In this document: in pieces, positions 29,020-36,950 of the stretch
Position numbering within the stretch: position 1 is the first letter of the stretch
Layout of the letters: each line of letters opens with the position of its first letter
From: Agromyces tardus
GTDB taxonomy: Bacteria; Actinomycetota; Actinomycetes; Actinomycetales; Microbacteriaceae
Assembly (NCBI RefSeq): GCF_003710805.1
Contig: NZ_RHHB01000003.1
Location: 124,001 to 188,000 of the forward strand
Direction of reading: 5' to 3'
DNA length: 64,000 nt
Position numbers and translations under genes: made by a program
Notes under the pieces: model-generated
What the model was told of the DNA's origin: nothing
Seen by the model: the letters and a program-made list of their open reading frames with translations, nothing else
The model's database searches: none

Positions 29020-30693
29020 CTACGGATGCCGCGGCGGGGCGGCGTCGGCAGAACTACCCAGTTCCGGGGTGACGGGCACTCGGTCCGCGGCGGTCAGCCC
29101 GTGCTCGAAGGCGAACGCCGTGGCGGCGGCCCGGTTCGCGAGATCGAGCTTGCCGAGGATGTTGCTCACGTGCCGCGCGACCGTGCGCTCGCTGAGGAAC
29201 AGCTCGGTCGCGATCTGCCGGTTCGATCGACCGCCCGCGACGAGTCGCAGCACGTCGAGCTCCCGGCGGGTGAGGCCGGCGGATGCCGCGGGCCGGTCGT
29301 CGCCCGCGGCGATCCGCTCGAGCCGCCCCAGGTCGGCGACGGCACCGAGCCCGGTGAGCACCGTGCGAGCGGCGTCGAACTCGAGCTGGGCGTCCTCCTC
29401 GTCGCCCAGGGCGCGGCACGCGCGGCCGAGGAGCACCCGCGTGATCGCCGCCTCGTAGGGGGCTTCGAGTTCTCGCCAGGCCGACCACGAGCGGCGCAGC
29501 AGCGGGAGCACCTGCTCCGTGGCATCCGTGCCCAGGAGCACGCGGGCCTCCGCGCGGTCGGCCTGCGCCCGCAGGTAGTCGGTGCCGAGCAGGTCGGATA
29601 TCGCGCGCAGGTCGGATGCCGCGCGGCGGGCGACCTCGGCCTGGCCGTGCTCGATCTCGAGCTCGACCTGCGCGGCGAGCAGCTCGGCGCGGAGGCCCGG
29701 GATCGGCGACGCCTCGAGCGCCCGGGCGACGCCGGCCCGGGCCGCCCCGGGCCGGCCCTCGTCGCGTCGCAGCAGCGCGAGGCCCGGCTGCACCTCGCGT
29801 CCGAGCTCCGAGGCGCGACGGTACGCGGCCTCGGCTTCGGCGCGCCGCCCCACGAGGCGGTTGAGCTCGCCGATGCCGTAGTACGCGTTCTCGAGGGTCT
29901 GCGCGCGGCGCTCGCGTGCGCAGACGTCGACGAGGGTGGCCTCGGCCTCATCCCACTCGCCCATGAGCCGGAGGACGCTCGCGCGGTGCACCGAGCACTC
30001 GCCGCGGAACGGCTCGAGTCCGCGCTGCGCGTCGCACCAGTCGTTGAGGTCGCGGGTCCAGACGCGGGCGCGGTCGAGGTCCCAGCGGTCGAGGCAGCTC
30101 GCGACGATCGCGCAGTAGGCGGGACCGGCGGCGCGATCGCTCACCCGCCCCGACGAGATGGCGAGCATGACCCGGTCCATGCACGCGAACCCCTCGGAGA
30201 TGCGGCCGACGTGGATGAGCGAGCGCCCGAGCCCCATCGTGGCGAGCACCTCGAGGTCGTCGTCGCGTCCGGCCTGCGCCAGTGCGAGGGCGCGCTCGCC
30301 GAGGCCGATCGATTCGTCGAAGCGCCCCTCGGCGAATGCCCGCTGCCCTTGGGCGAGCACGGCGTTCGCGTCGTCCTGCGGTGGGCGCCCCGCGGCGACG
30401 AGCAGCTCGAACAGGCGCGCCATCCAGGCGCCCGCGCGCACGGTCTCGCCGTGGTCGGCGAGCGTGAACCCGAGCCAGAACACGCAGCGGATCGCGGCAT
30501 CCGTCTCGCCCGCGTCGAGGTACGCGCGATGGGCGTCGTCCCACGCGCGCACGCACTCCGCCTCGTGCCCGAGGAACCACGCGGCGAGGCCGAGGTCGTC
30601 GAGCTCCGCGGCGGTGAGCGCGTCCCTGCGGGCCGCGAGCTCGTCGAAGCTGGCGACCCAGTCGACGGCGCTCTGCGCGTGTCCGGCGGACAT
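29020..30693 (-). CDS. TPR-containing LuxR-family transcriptional regulator
   Basis: A 557-residue regulator. Residues about 15-460 are alpha-helical repeats of TPR type (many A-x-x-x-x-A/L pairs in about 34-residue steps). The C-terminal about 65 residues are a LuxR/GerE helix-turn-helix: L-T-R-R-E-L-D-V-L-R-L-V-A-G-G-R-S-N-R-Q-I plus S-E-R-T-V-A-R-H-V-S-N-I-L. It lacks the N-terminal ATPase of MalT/LAL regulators. ATG at 30693 is favoured; the frame runs to 30726. The downstream flavoprotein is its likely target. Confidence 0.85.
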   Translation of the reverse strand: MSAGHAQSAVDWVASFDELAARRDALTAAELDDLGLAAWFLGHEAECVRAWDDAHRAYLDAGETDAAIRCVFWLGFTLADHGETVRAGAWMARLFELLVAAGRPPQDDANAVLAQGQRAFAEGRFDESIGLGERALALAQAGRDDDLEVLATMGLGRSLIHVGRISEGFACMDRVMLAISSGRVSDRAAGPAYCAIVASCLDRWDLDRARVWTRDLNDWCDAQRGLEPFRGECSVHRASVLRLMGEWDEAEATLVDVCARERRAQTLENAYYGIGELNRLVGRRAEAEAAYRRASELGREVQPGLALLRRDEGRPGAARAGVARALEASPIPGLRAELLAAQVELEIEHGQAEVARRAASDLRAISDLLGTDYLRAQADRAEARVLLGTDATEQVLPLLRRSWSAWRELEAPYEAAITRVLLGRACRALGDEEDAQLEFDAARTVLTGLGAVADLGRLERIAAGDDRPAASAGLTRRELDVLRLVAGGRSNRQIATELFLSERTVARHVSNILGKLDLANRAAATAFAFEHGLTAADRVPVTPELGSSADAAPPRHP

Positions 30694-30743
30694 GTCGTCA
30701 GTATGCGCCGGGCGGTGGGCGGTCACAAGGTGCGCCGCGGAGC

Positions 30744-31805
30744 TCAGCCGGGCGGCGGTGCGATCGACTCCCGTTCGATGAGCACCTGGGGGAACACGAG
30801 GTGCTCGGTGGGCGCGCCGTCGCCCGCGATGCGGCGCACGAGGAGCCTCGCGGCCTCGGCGCCGATCTCGTGGATCGGCTGCGACATCACGGTGATCGCC
30901 GGATCGGAGAGACTCGTCCAGTCGGCGTCGTCGAACGCGACGAGCGAGACGTCGCGCGGAATGGCGACCCCGAGGTCGCGCAGCGTGCGGAAGGCGGCCT
31001 GCGCGACGAGGCTGTCGGAGGCGAGGATCGCGGTGACGCCCTCGTCGACGAGCGAGCGCACGATCGCGTCGACCCCGTCGCGTCGGGCGTTGAGCCGCAC
31101 GAAGGCCTCGGGGTTCGGTACGCCGGCCTCGCCGAGCACCGCCGTGAAGCCCGTGACACGATCGTTCACCGAGCTCGAGCCGAGGCGGTCGCCGAGGCGG
31201 TAGTCGCCCTCATGTCCGATCGTGGAGATGAAGGCGATGCGCCGGTGCCCGGCCTCCACCAGCAGCTCGGTGAGGCGGCGGGCTCCCGCGAGGTTGTCGG
31301 CCACGACGGTGTCGACGTCGAGCCCGTCGGCGACGCGGTCGAAGAGCACGAGCGGGCGCCCGCTCTCCACGGCGGGATGGAGGCTCGCGGGGACCGTCGT
31401 CGAGGCCGGGGCCACGAGGAATCCGTCGACCCGCTTCGCGAGCAGGACCGAGATCGCGTTCTCCTCGGCGCCCGCCTCCTCGTCGGAGTTCAGCAGGATG
31501 AGGTCGAAGCCGGCGGCCTTCGCGACGTCGGCGGCGCCGCGCGTCGCCTGGCCGAAGAACGGGTTCTCGATGTCGCCCACGACGATGCCGATCGAGTTCG
31601 AGCGCCCGGTGTTCATCGTCTTCGCCAGGGCGTTGGGGTGGTAGCCGAGCTGTTCCGCCGCCGCGCGCACGCGATCGCGCACCGCCTCGCTGACGGCGCC
31701 GTAGTCGCCGAGGGCACGCGCCGCAGTGGCCTTCGAGACCTTCGCGGCAGCGGCGACGTCGCTCACGGTGATCTCGCGGCGACCGTTCGCTGGGTCTGCT
31801 GGCAT
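30744..31805 (-). CDS. LacI family transcriptional repressor
   Basis: A 353-residue repressor. N-terminal LacI helix-turn-helix and hinge: V-S-D-V-A-A-A-A-K-V-S-K-A-T-A-A-R-A-L then Y-H-P-N-A-L-A. The periplasmic-binding-protein-like sensor domain covers residues about 65-345. GAGGGAG precedes the ATG at 31805. Two perfect 16-bp palindromes of LacI type lie just upstream at 31871-31911, between this gene and the divergent transporter operon, so it should repress that operon and itself. The inducer is likely the transported compound or a derivative. Confidence 0.93.
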   Translation of the reverse strand: MPADPANGRREITVSDVAAAAKVSKATAARALGDYGAVSEAVRDRVRAAAEQLGYHPNALAKTMNTGRSNSIGIVVGDIENPFFGQATRGAADVAKAAGFDLILLNSDEEAGAEENAISVLLAKRVDGFLVAPASTTVPASLHPAVESGRPLVLFDRVADGLDVDTVVADNLAGARRLTELLVEAGHRRIAFISTIGHEGDYRLGDRLGSSSVNDRVTGFTAVLGEAGVPNPEAFVRLNARRDGVDAIVRSLVDEGVTAILASDSLVAQAAFRTLRDLGVAIPRDVSLVAFDDADWTSLSDPAITVMSQPIHEIGAEAARLLVRRIAGDGAPTEHLVFPQVLIERESIAPPPG

Positions 31806-31828
31806 CGAGGCTCCCTCGGAAAAAGTTG

Positions 31829-31858
31829 TTGACGGATGTCTCGCCGCCGGGGTACTGT
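31829..31858 (+). promoter_or_regulatory. Promoter of the ABC transporter operon
   Basis: TTGACG (31829-31834) and TACTGT (31853-31858) with an 18-bp spacer. The first LacI operator begins 12 bp after the -10 box, on the expected transcription start, so a bound repressor would block the polymerase. Confidence 0.6.
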
Positions 31859-31870
31859 CCCTGAAACGCG

Positions 31871-31911
31871 TTGAGACCGGTCTCAATCTAGGTCATTGAG
31901 ACCGGTCTCAA
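31871..31911. promoter_or_regulatory. Two identical perfect LacI-type operators
   Basis: TTGAGACCGGTCTCAA occurs at 31871-31886 and 31896-31911, 25 bp start to start. Each is a perfect 16-bp palindrome with the central CG of LacI sites. The tandem arrangement would allow cooperative binding by tetramers. Confidence 0.93.
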
Positions 31912-32152
31912 CAAGAGCCGCACCGAACGGAGCGACTCGGCGTCGCACAACCGCACATCGGCACCACCGCGGCCCCGCCGCATCCGCACCACCACAGCAC
32001 GACAGCACCACCAGAGCATCACCCGGCACCACCGCGGCCCCCGCCGCATCCGCACCACCAGCACCACAGCACCTGCACCACCCGCAGGCGGGCCACCCGG
32101 CGCCGCCCGCGGCACGCACCGCACACACATCTCCCCACACGAAGGAACCACC
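31912..32152 (+). other. C-rich, G-poor 5' leader with imperfect direct repeat
   Basis: A 240-base stretch between the operators and the binding-protein gene. It is dominated by CAC/CCG triplets, poor in pairing potential, and contains a roughly 41-48-bp repeat (31960-32000 and 32025-32072). No credible gene is present. The composition resembles Rho-loading sites, so transcription attenuation is possible. Confidence 0.6.
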
Positions 32153-33004
32153 GTGACCCACCGCACCACCCTTCGCCGCACGGCCGTCGTCGCCCTGGCA
32201 GCCGCGACCGCCCTCGTGCTCTCGGCCTGCGCGACGAGCGCCGCCGGCTCCTCGGACTCCGCCGCCGAGGACAACCCCTACGGCCTCATCACGCCGGGCC
32301 AGATCCGCGTCGCGAGCCTCGGCGACGCGAAGCCCTACACGTTCACCGACGAGTCGGGCGAGTTCACCGGCTTCGACGTCGAGCTGTTCACCGACGTCGC
32401 CGAGCGCATCGGCATCGACGACGTCGTCTTCACCGGCCAGGACTTCTCGGGCCTGCTCGCCGCCGTGGCCAACGGCCAGTTCGACGTCGGCGTCGCCGCG
32501 ATCGGCATCACCGACGAGCGCAAGCAGACCGTCGACTTCTCCGACGGCTACCTCGCCGGCTACCTCACCGTCATGGCGAGCCCCGACGCGGGGATCTCCG
32601 ACGAGGGCGACCTCGCGGGCAAGCGACTCGGCGTCGTGCAGGGCACCCTGCAGGAGGCGTACGCGGTGAAGAACTTCACCGACACCGAGCTCGTGCGCTT
32701 CCCCGACAACAACTCCGCGATCTCGGCCGTGAACAGCGGCTCGATCGACGCGCACTTCCTCGACTACGAGGCGGCCAAGGAGTACGCCGCCCAGTACGGG
32801 CTCGTGAACGCGATCGACATCCCGTCGTTCGACGCACCCGCCGGCTTCGCGATCGCGAAGGGCAAGCCCGAGTTCCAGGCCGCGCTCAACGAGGCGCTCG
32901 CCGCCGCGATGGAGGACGGCACCTGGAAGGAGCTCTACGAGAAGTGGTTCCCGGGCTCGCCGATGCCCGAGCAGTACCTGCCCTCGAGCGAGCAGTCCGA
33001 GTAG
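32153..33004 (+). CDS. ABC transporter substrate-binding lipoprotein, polar amino acid type
   Basis: A 283-residue extracellular solute-binding protein, family 3. Lipoprotein signal with lipobox V-L-S-A-C near residue 27. [14 protein letters not shown] and F-T-G-F-D-V-E-L-F are the diagnostic first and second strands; later [10 protein letters not shown] is typical. Family members bind amino acids or opines. It is the first gene of an operon with permease, ATPase, dehydrogenase and FAD oxidase under the LacI repressor. AAGGAA precedes the GTG start. Confidence 0.92.
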   Translation: MTHRTTLRRTAVVALAAATALVLSACATSAAGSSDSAAEDNPYGLITPGQIRVASLGDAKPYTFTDESGEFTGFDVELFTDVAERIGIDDVVFTGQDFSGLLAAVANGQFDVGVAAIGITDERKQTVDFSDGYLAGYLTVMASPDAGISDEGDLAGKRLGVVQGTLQEAYAVKNFTDTELVRFPDNNSAISAVNSGSIDAHFLDYEAAKEYAAQYGLVNAIDIPSFDAPAGFAIAKGKPEFQAALNEALAAAMEDGTWKELYEKWFPGSPMPEQYLPSSEQSE

Positions 33005-33073
33005 TCCGACCCTCGGCGTCCGGTGCGGTGCATCCGCCCCGCACCGGACGCCCCTCAGCACACGGAGCACCTC

Positions 33074-33862
33074 ATGGACTGGCTCGACAACCTCATCACC
33101 ACGTTCCTCGACTTCGAGGCGATGGCGCAGGTCTTCCCCCAGCTGATCGGCATCGGGCTGATCAACACGCTCATCATCTCGATCGCGGCGACCGTCATCG
33201 GCGTCGTGCTCGGCATGGTCGTGGCGATCATGGGCATCTCGACCTCGCGCTGGCTGCGCATCCCCGCGCGCATCTACACCGACGTCTTCCGCGGCCTGCC
33301 CGCGATCCTCACGATCCTGCTCATCGGGCAGGGCTTCGCGCGGGTCAGCCAGCAGCTCTTCGGCCCCTCGCCGTACCCGCTCGGCATCCTCGCGCTCAGC
33401 CTCATCGCGAGCGCCTACATCGGCGAGATCTTCCGCGCCGGCATCCAGAGCGTCGACCGCGGCCAGCTCGAGGCCTGCCGCGCCCTCGGCATGAGCTACG
33501 GCACGTCCATGCGGCTCGTCGTGGTGCCGCAGGGCGTGCGCCGCGTGCTGCCCGCGCTCGTGAACCAGTTCATCGCGATCGTGAAGGACTCGAGCCTCGT
33601 CTACTTCCTCGGCCTGCTGGTCTCCGAGCGCGAGCTCTTCCGGGTCGGCCAGGATGCCGCGGTGCTGACCGGCAACCTCTCGCCGCTCGTGCTGGCCGGC
33701 CTCTTCTACCTCGCGATCACGGTGCCGCTCACGCACCTCGTCAACTACTTCGACAACCGATTCCGCACCGGACGCCGCAAGCCCATGCCGCCCAGGAGCG
33801 GACTCGACGAGGTGGAGGAGCAGAACCCCACCGTGGCGCTCACCTACGGAGAGAACTCATGA
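33074..33862 (+). CDS. ABC transporter permease, polar amino acid type
   Basis: A 262-residue permease of the HisM/GlnP type with about five membrane segments. The EAA loop is clear ([12 protein letters not shown], about residue 135), followed by V-V-V-P-Q-G-V-R-R and the D-S-S-L-V-Y motif typical of amino acid uptake permeases. ATG at 33074; the stop overlaps the ATPase start by four bases (ATGA). There is only one permease gene, so a homodimer is expected. Confidence 0.92.
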   Translation: MDWLDNLITTFLDFEAMAQVFPQLIGIGLINTLIISIAATVIGVVLGMVVAIMGISTSRWLRIPARIYTDVFRGLPAILTILLIGQGFARVSQQLFGPSPYPLGILALSLIASAYIGEIFRAGIQSVDRGQLEACRALGMSYGTSMRLVVVPQGVRRVLPALVNQFIAIVKDSSLVYFLGLLVSERELFRVGQDAAVLTGNLSPLVLAGLFYLAITVPLTHLVNYFDNRFRTGRRKPMPPRSGLDEVEEQNPTVALTYGENS

Positions 33863-34630
33863 CGTACACCACCCCCGTTCCCATCACCGACGGCCACCTC
33901 TACACGGGCTCGAGCCTCGAGCTGCGGAACCTCACGATGGCCTACGGCGACATCGAGGTGCTGCGCGACGTGAGCCTCGAGGTCGCCCCCGGCACGACGA
34001 CCTGCATCATCGGGCCGTCGGGCTCCGGCAAGTCGACGCTGCTGCGCGGCGTGAACCGGCTGCACGAGCCCCGCAGCGGCGACGTGCTGCTCGCCGGCGA
34101 GAGCGTGCTGACGCAGAAGCCCGACGCGGTGCGCAAGCGCATCGGCCTCGTCTTCCAGCACTTCAACCTCTTCCCCGACCACACGGCGCTCGAGAACGTG
34201 GCCCTGGCGCTGCGCAACGTGAAGGGCCTCTCGCGGGCGGAGTCGCGGCGCCTCGCGCACGAGCGCCTCGCCGAGGTGGGCCTCGCCGAGCGCGCCGACC
34301 ACCGGCCGCGCGACCTGTCGGGCGGCCAGCAGCAGCGCGTCGCGATCGCCCGGGCGCTCGCGATGGAGCCCGAGGTGATGCTCTTCGACGAGGCCACGAG
34401 CGCGCTCGACCCCGAGCTCGTGAAGGGCGTGCTGAACCTCATGGCGGGCCTCGCGCAGCGCGGCATGACGATGCTCGTCGTGACGCACGAGATGGGCTTC
34501 GCCCGCAAGGTCGCCGAACCAGGTCGTCTTCATGGACGAAGGCCGCGTGGTCGAGGCCGGCACCCCCGGCGACCTCTTCGACCGACCGCAGAGCCCGCGC
34601 CTGCAGCGCTTCCTCAGCGAGGTGCTGTGA
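33859..34630 (+). pseudogene. ABC transporter ATPase, polar amino acid type, with 1-base frameshift
   Basis: The frame starts normally, with Walker [10 protein letters not shown] at residues 52-60, signature L-S-G-G-Q-Q-Q-R, Walker B V-M-L-F-D-E-A and the switch region T-H-E-M-G-F. At 34516-34520 (GAACC) there is one base too many. Removing one A restores [17 protein letters not shown] and a stop at 34628-34630, giving a normal 256-residue protein whose TGA overlaps the next ATG. As written, the frame misses that stop, runs through about 37 Arg/Pro-rich codons and continues in frame into the dehydrogenase gene. All ATP-binding motifs lie before the shift. It is either a real recent mutation or a sequencing error. 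Confidence 0.85.
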
Positions 34631-35685
34631 TGACGGATGCCGCGCGACCGGCGATCCGCACCGCCGTCATCGGCTTCGGCACGAGCGGCCGCGTCTTCCA
34701 CGCACCGTTCCTCGACGCCGCACCCGAGTACTCGCTCGACCTCATCGTCACGCGCGACCCGTCGAGGCGCGCAGCCGCCGAGGCGCGGCATCCGTCGGCG
34801 AGGTCCGTCGCAACGGTCGACGAGCTGTGGGCCGCCGCGGAGCGGATCGACCTCGTCGTGATCGGCTCGCCGAGCGGCACGCACGCGGCCCTGGCCGAGG
34901 CCGCGCTCGACGCGGGCCTCGACGTCGTCGTCGACAAGCCCTTCGCGGTCACCGCAGAGGAGGGGCGGGCGCTCATCGTGAAGGCGGCCCGCCTCGGGTG
35001 CACGCTCACCGTGTTCCAGAACCGGCGGTGGGACGGCGACTTCCGCACCGTGCGCCGGCTCCTCGACGAGGGCGAGCTCGGCGAGGTCCGCCGGTTCGAG
35101 TCGCGGTTCGAGTGGTGGAAGCCCGAACCGCCCGCCTCGTGGAAGACGGACGCGACCGCCGCCGAGGGCGGCGGCATCCTCTACGACCTCGGCACCCACC
35201 TCATCGACCAGGCCGTGCAGCTGTTCGGACCGGTGGCGGAGCTGACGGCGGTCGAGATCGAGCGGCGGCGACCCGGCGCCGCGGCGGACGACGACGTGTT
35301 CGTGGCTCTGCGGCACGAGTCCGGGGTGCGCTCGCACCTGTGGATGAACGCGGTCGCCCCGGTCGCCGGCCCGCGGTTCCACGTGCTCGGCTCGCGCGCG
35401 GGCTACACGAGCTGGGGGCTCGACGGCCAGGAGCCCGCGCTCATCGCGGGCGCCCTGCCGGGCGATCCCGGGTTCGGCGAGACACCCGAGGCCCGATGGG
35501 GCGTGCTCGGCGTCGACGGCAGCGCGCGTCCCGTGCCGGCCGAGCGCGGCGACTACGGCGAGTTCTACCGGCTCCTCGCCGCCGCGCTCCGCGACGGCGC
35601 GCCCGTGCCCGTCGACCCGGCCGACGCGGTCGCGGTGCTCGAGCTCATCGAGCAGGCCCACGCCGCGGCATCCGTCATCGCCTGA
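34630..35685 (+). CDS. Gfo/Idh/MocA family NAD(P)-dependent oxidoreductase
   Basis: A 351-residue dehydrogenase. N-terminal Rossmann motif [12 protein letters not shown], then V-V-D-K-P-F-A-V (about residue 100, the Lys-Pro motif of the family) and [15 protein letters not shown] (catalytic His/Asp helix). Typical substrates are sugars, inositols or related cyclic polyols. The start codon overlaps the expected ATPase stop by one base. Because of the upstream frameshift, the frame is continuous from the ATPase, so a fused product is possible. It is part of the LacI-controlled operon. Confidence 0.92.
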   Translation: MTDAARPAIRTAVIGFGTSGRVFHAPFLDAAPEYSLDLIVTRDPSRRAAAEARHPSARSVATVDELWAAAERIDLVVIGSPSGTHAALAEAALDAGLDVVVDKPFAVTAEEGRALIVKAARLGCTLTVFQNRRWDGDFRTVRRLLDEGELGEVRRFESRFEWWKPEPPASWKTDATAAEGGGILYDLGTHLIDQAVQLFGPVAELTAVEIERRRPGAAADDDVFVALRHESGVRSHLWMNAVAPVAGPRFHVLGSRAGYTSWGLDGQEPALIAGALPGDPGFGETPEARWGVLGVDGSARPVPAERGDYGEFYRLLAAALRDGAPVPVDPADAVAVLELIEQAHAAASVIA

Positions 35686-35725
35686 TCAACACGGGCATCG
35701 AGAACACGAGAAGGAAAGCTGAGCA

Positions 35726-36901
35726 ATGTCAGGAACAGAATCGAAGAACGTCGTCGTGATCGGCGGCGGGATCCTCGGCGCGTCGACGGCCGCGCACCTC
35801 GCACGAGGCGGCGCGCACGTGACGCTGGTGACCTCCGGCGCGCTCGCCGACGGGGCGTCCGGCCGCTCCATCGCGTGGCTGAACTCGTCGGGCGACCGTT
35901 CGGCCGAGTACCACTACCTGCGCCTGCTCGCGCTCGACCGCTACCGCACCTGGAGCGCGCGTCACCCCGAGAGCCGCGCGTACCTGCGCTTCGACGGCGC
36001 GATGAAGTGGGCCGGTCCGGGCGCGAGCTTCCGTGACACGTTCGCGTTCGAGCGCGCCCGCGGGTACGACGCCGTCTGGGTCGACCGTGCCGACGTGGCC
36101 GGGTTCGCGTCCGACGTGAACGCGGCCGCTGTGGCCGACGAGGGGGCGATCTTCAACCCGGGCGAGGGCTGGGTGAGCCTGCCCGAACTGATCGCCGCGC
36201 TCGCCGGCGAGGCCGTCGCATCCGGCGCCCGCGTGATCGAGCACGCCGGCGACGCGCGCGTCGACGTGCAGGACGGCGTCGCGACCGGGGTGGTCCTCGG
36301 CGACGGGACGCGCCTGCCGGCGGGACAGGTCGTGCTCGCGACGGGAGCCTCCGTTCCCGTGCAGCTCGCCGCGCTGGGCGTGGTCGTGCCCGATGCCACC
36401 CCCGCCGCCTTCGTGCTGTTCACCGATCCGGTGGATGCCGCGGTGACGACCGTGCTGAACACCCCCCGCGTCGCCGTGCGACCGACCCCCGACGGACGGC
36501 TCGTGCTCGACGCCGACTGGGCGGAGCAGTCGGTCGTCGTCGGCGACGACGGCTCGATCTCGGTCCCGGAGGAGTCGGTGCAGGGCCTGCTGGAGGAGGC
36601 GTCGAGGGTGCTGGCCGGCAGCCCGCGGTTGACGGCCGAGCGGGTCGGCGCCGGACTGAAGCCGATCCCCGGCGACGGCGAGCCGGTCGCGGGCGCCGTG
36701 CCCGGGATCCACGGCCTGTACACGCTGTTCACCCACTCGGGTGCGACGCTGGGCCTCATCCTCGGCGAGCTCCTCGCCGAGGAGATCCTCACCGGCCGCC
36801 CGTCACCGGTGCTGGAGTCGTTCCGGGTCGACCGGTTCGACACGGGGGCCGAGCTCGACGAGGTGGGCACCGGCGCCTGGGCGCCGGTCGTTCCGTCGTA
36901 G
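35726..36901 (+). CDS. DAO-type FAD-dependent oxidoreductase
   Basis: A 391-residue flavoprotein of the D-amino acid oxidase/sarcosine oxidase fold. V-V-I-G-G-G-I-L-G-A-S-T-A is the N-terminal FAD motif (residues about 9-21), and the C-terminal H-S-G-A-T-L-G-L-I-L-G-E-L-L contacts FAD. G-L-Y-T-L-F-T-H-S-G is typical of DadA/glycine-oxidase-like members. AAGGAAAG precedes the ATG. As the last gene of the amino-acid-type ABC operon it may oxidise the imported secondary amine or opine. Together with the Gfo/Idh enzyme it suggests catabolism of an amino-acid-sugar conjugate, which is inference. Confidence 0.9.
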   Translation: MSGTESKNVVVIGGGILGASTAAHLARGGAHVTLVTSGALADGASGRSIAWLNSSGDRSAEYHYLRLLALDRYRTWSARHPESRAYLRFDGAMKWAGPGASFRDTFAFERARGYDAVWVDRADVAGFASDVNAAAVADEGAIFNPGEGWVSLPELIAALAGEAVASGARVIEHAGDARVDVQDGVATGVVLGDGTRLPAGQVVLATGASVPVQLAALGVVVPDATPAAFVLFTDPVDAAVTTVLNTPRVAVRPTPDGRLVLDADWAEQSVVVGDDGSISVPEESVQGLLEEASRVLAGSPRLTAERVGAGLKPIPGDGEPVAGAVPGIHGLYTLFTHSGATLGLILGELLAEEILTGRPSPVLESFRVDRFDTGAELDEVGTGAWAPVVPS

Positions 36902-36910
36902 CCGATGCCG

Positions 36911-36943
36911 GAAGCGGTGGACCCCGCAAGCGTCCACCCCTTC
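36911..36943. terminator. Bidirectional terminator
   Basis: GAAGCGGTGGAC / GTCCACCCCTTC, with one C-C mismatch in the stem and a 9-base loop. It is placed between the convergent FAD oxidase and AAA-RyR genes. Confidence 0.75.
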
Positions 36944-36950
36944 CGTGCGC

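Noticed and set aside
31960-32072. Repeated 41-48-bp blocks resembling a short CRISPR array
   Set aside because: Only two imperfect copies, C-rich, no spacer structure and no cas genes.
31896-32156. 86-codon frame from inside the LacI operator through the C-rich leader
   Set aside because: It starts at a TTG in the operator, is His/Pro/Ala low-complexity and overlaps the binding-protein start.
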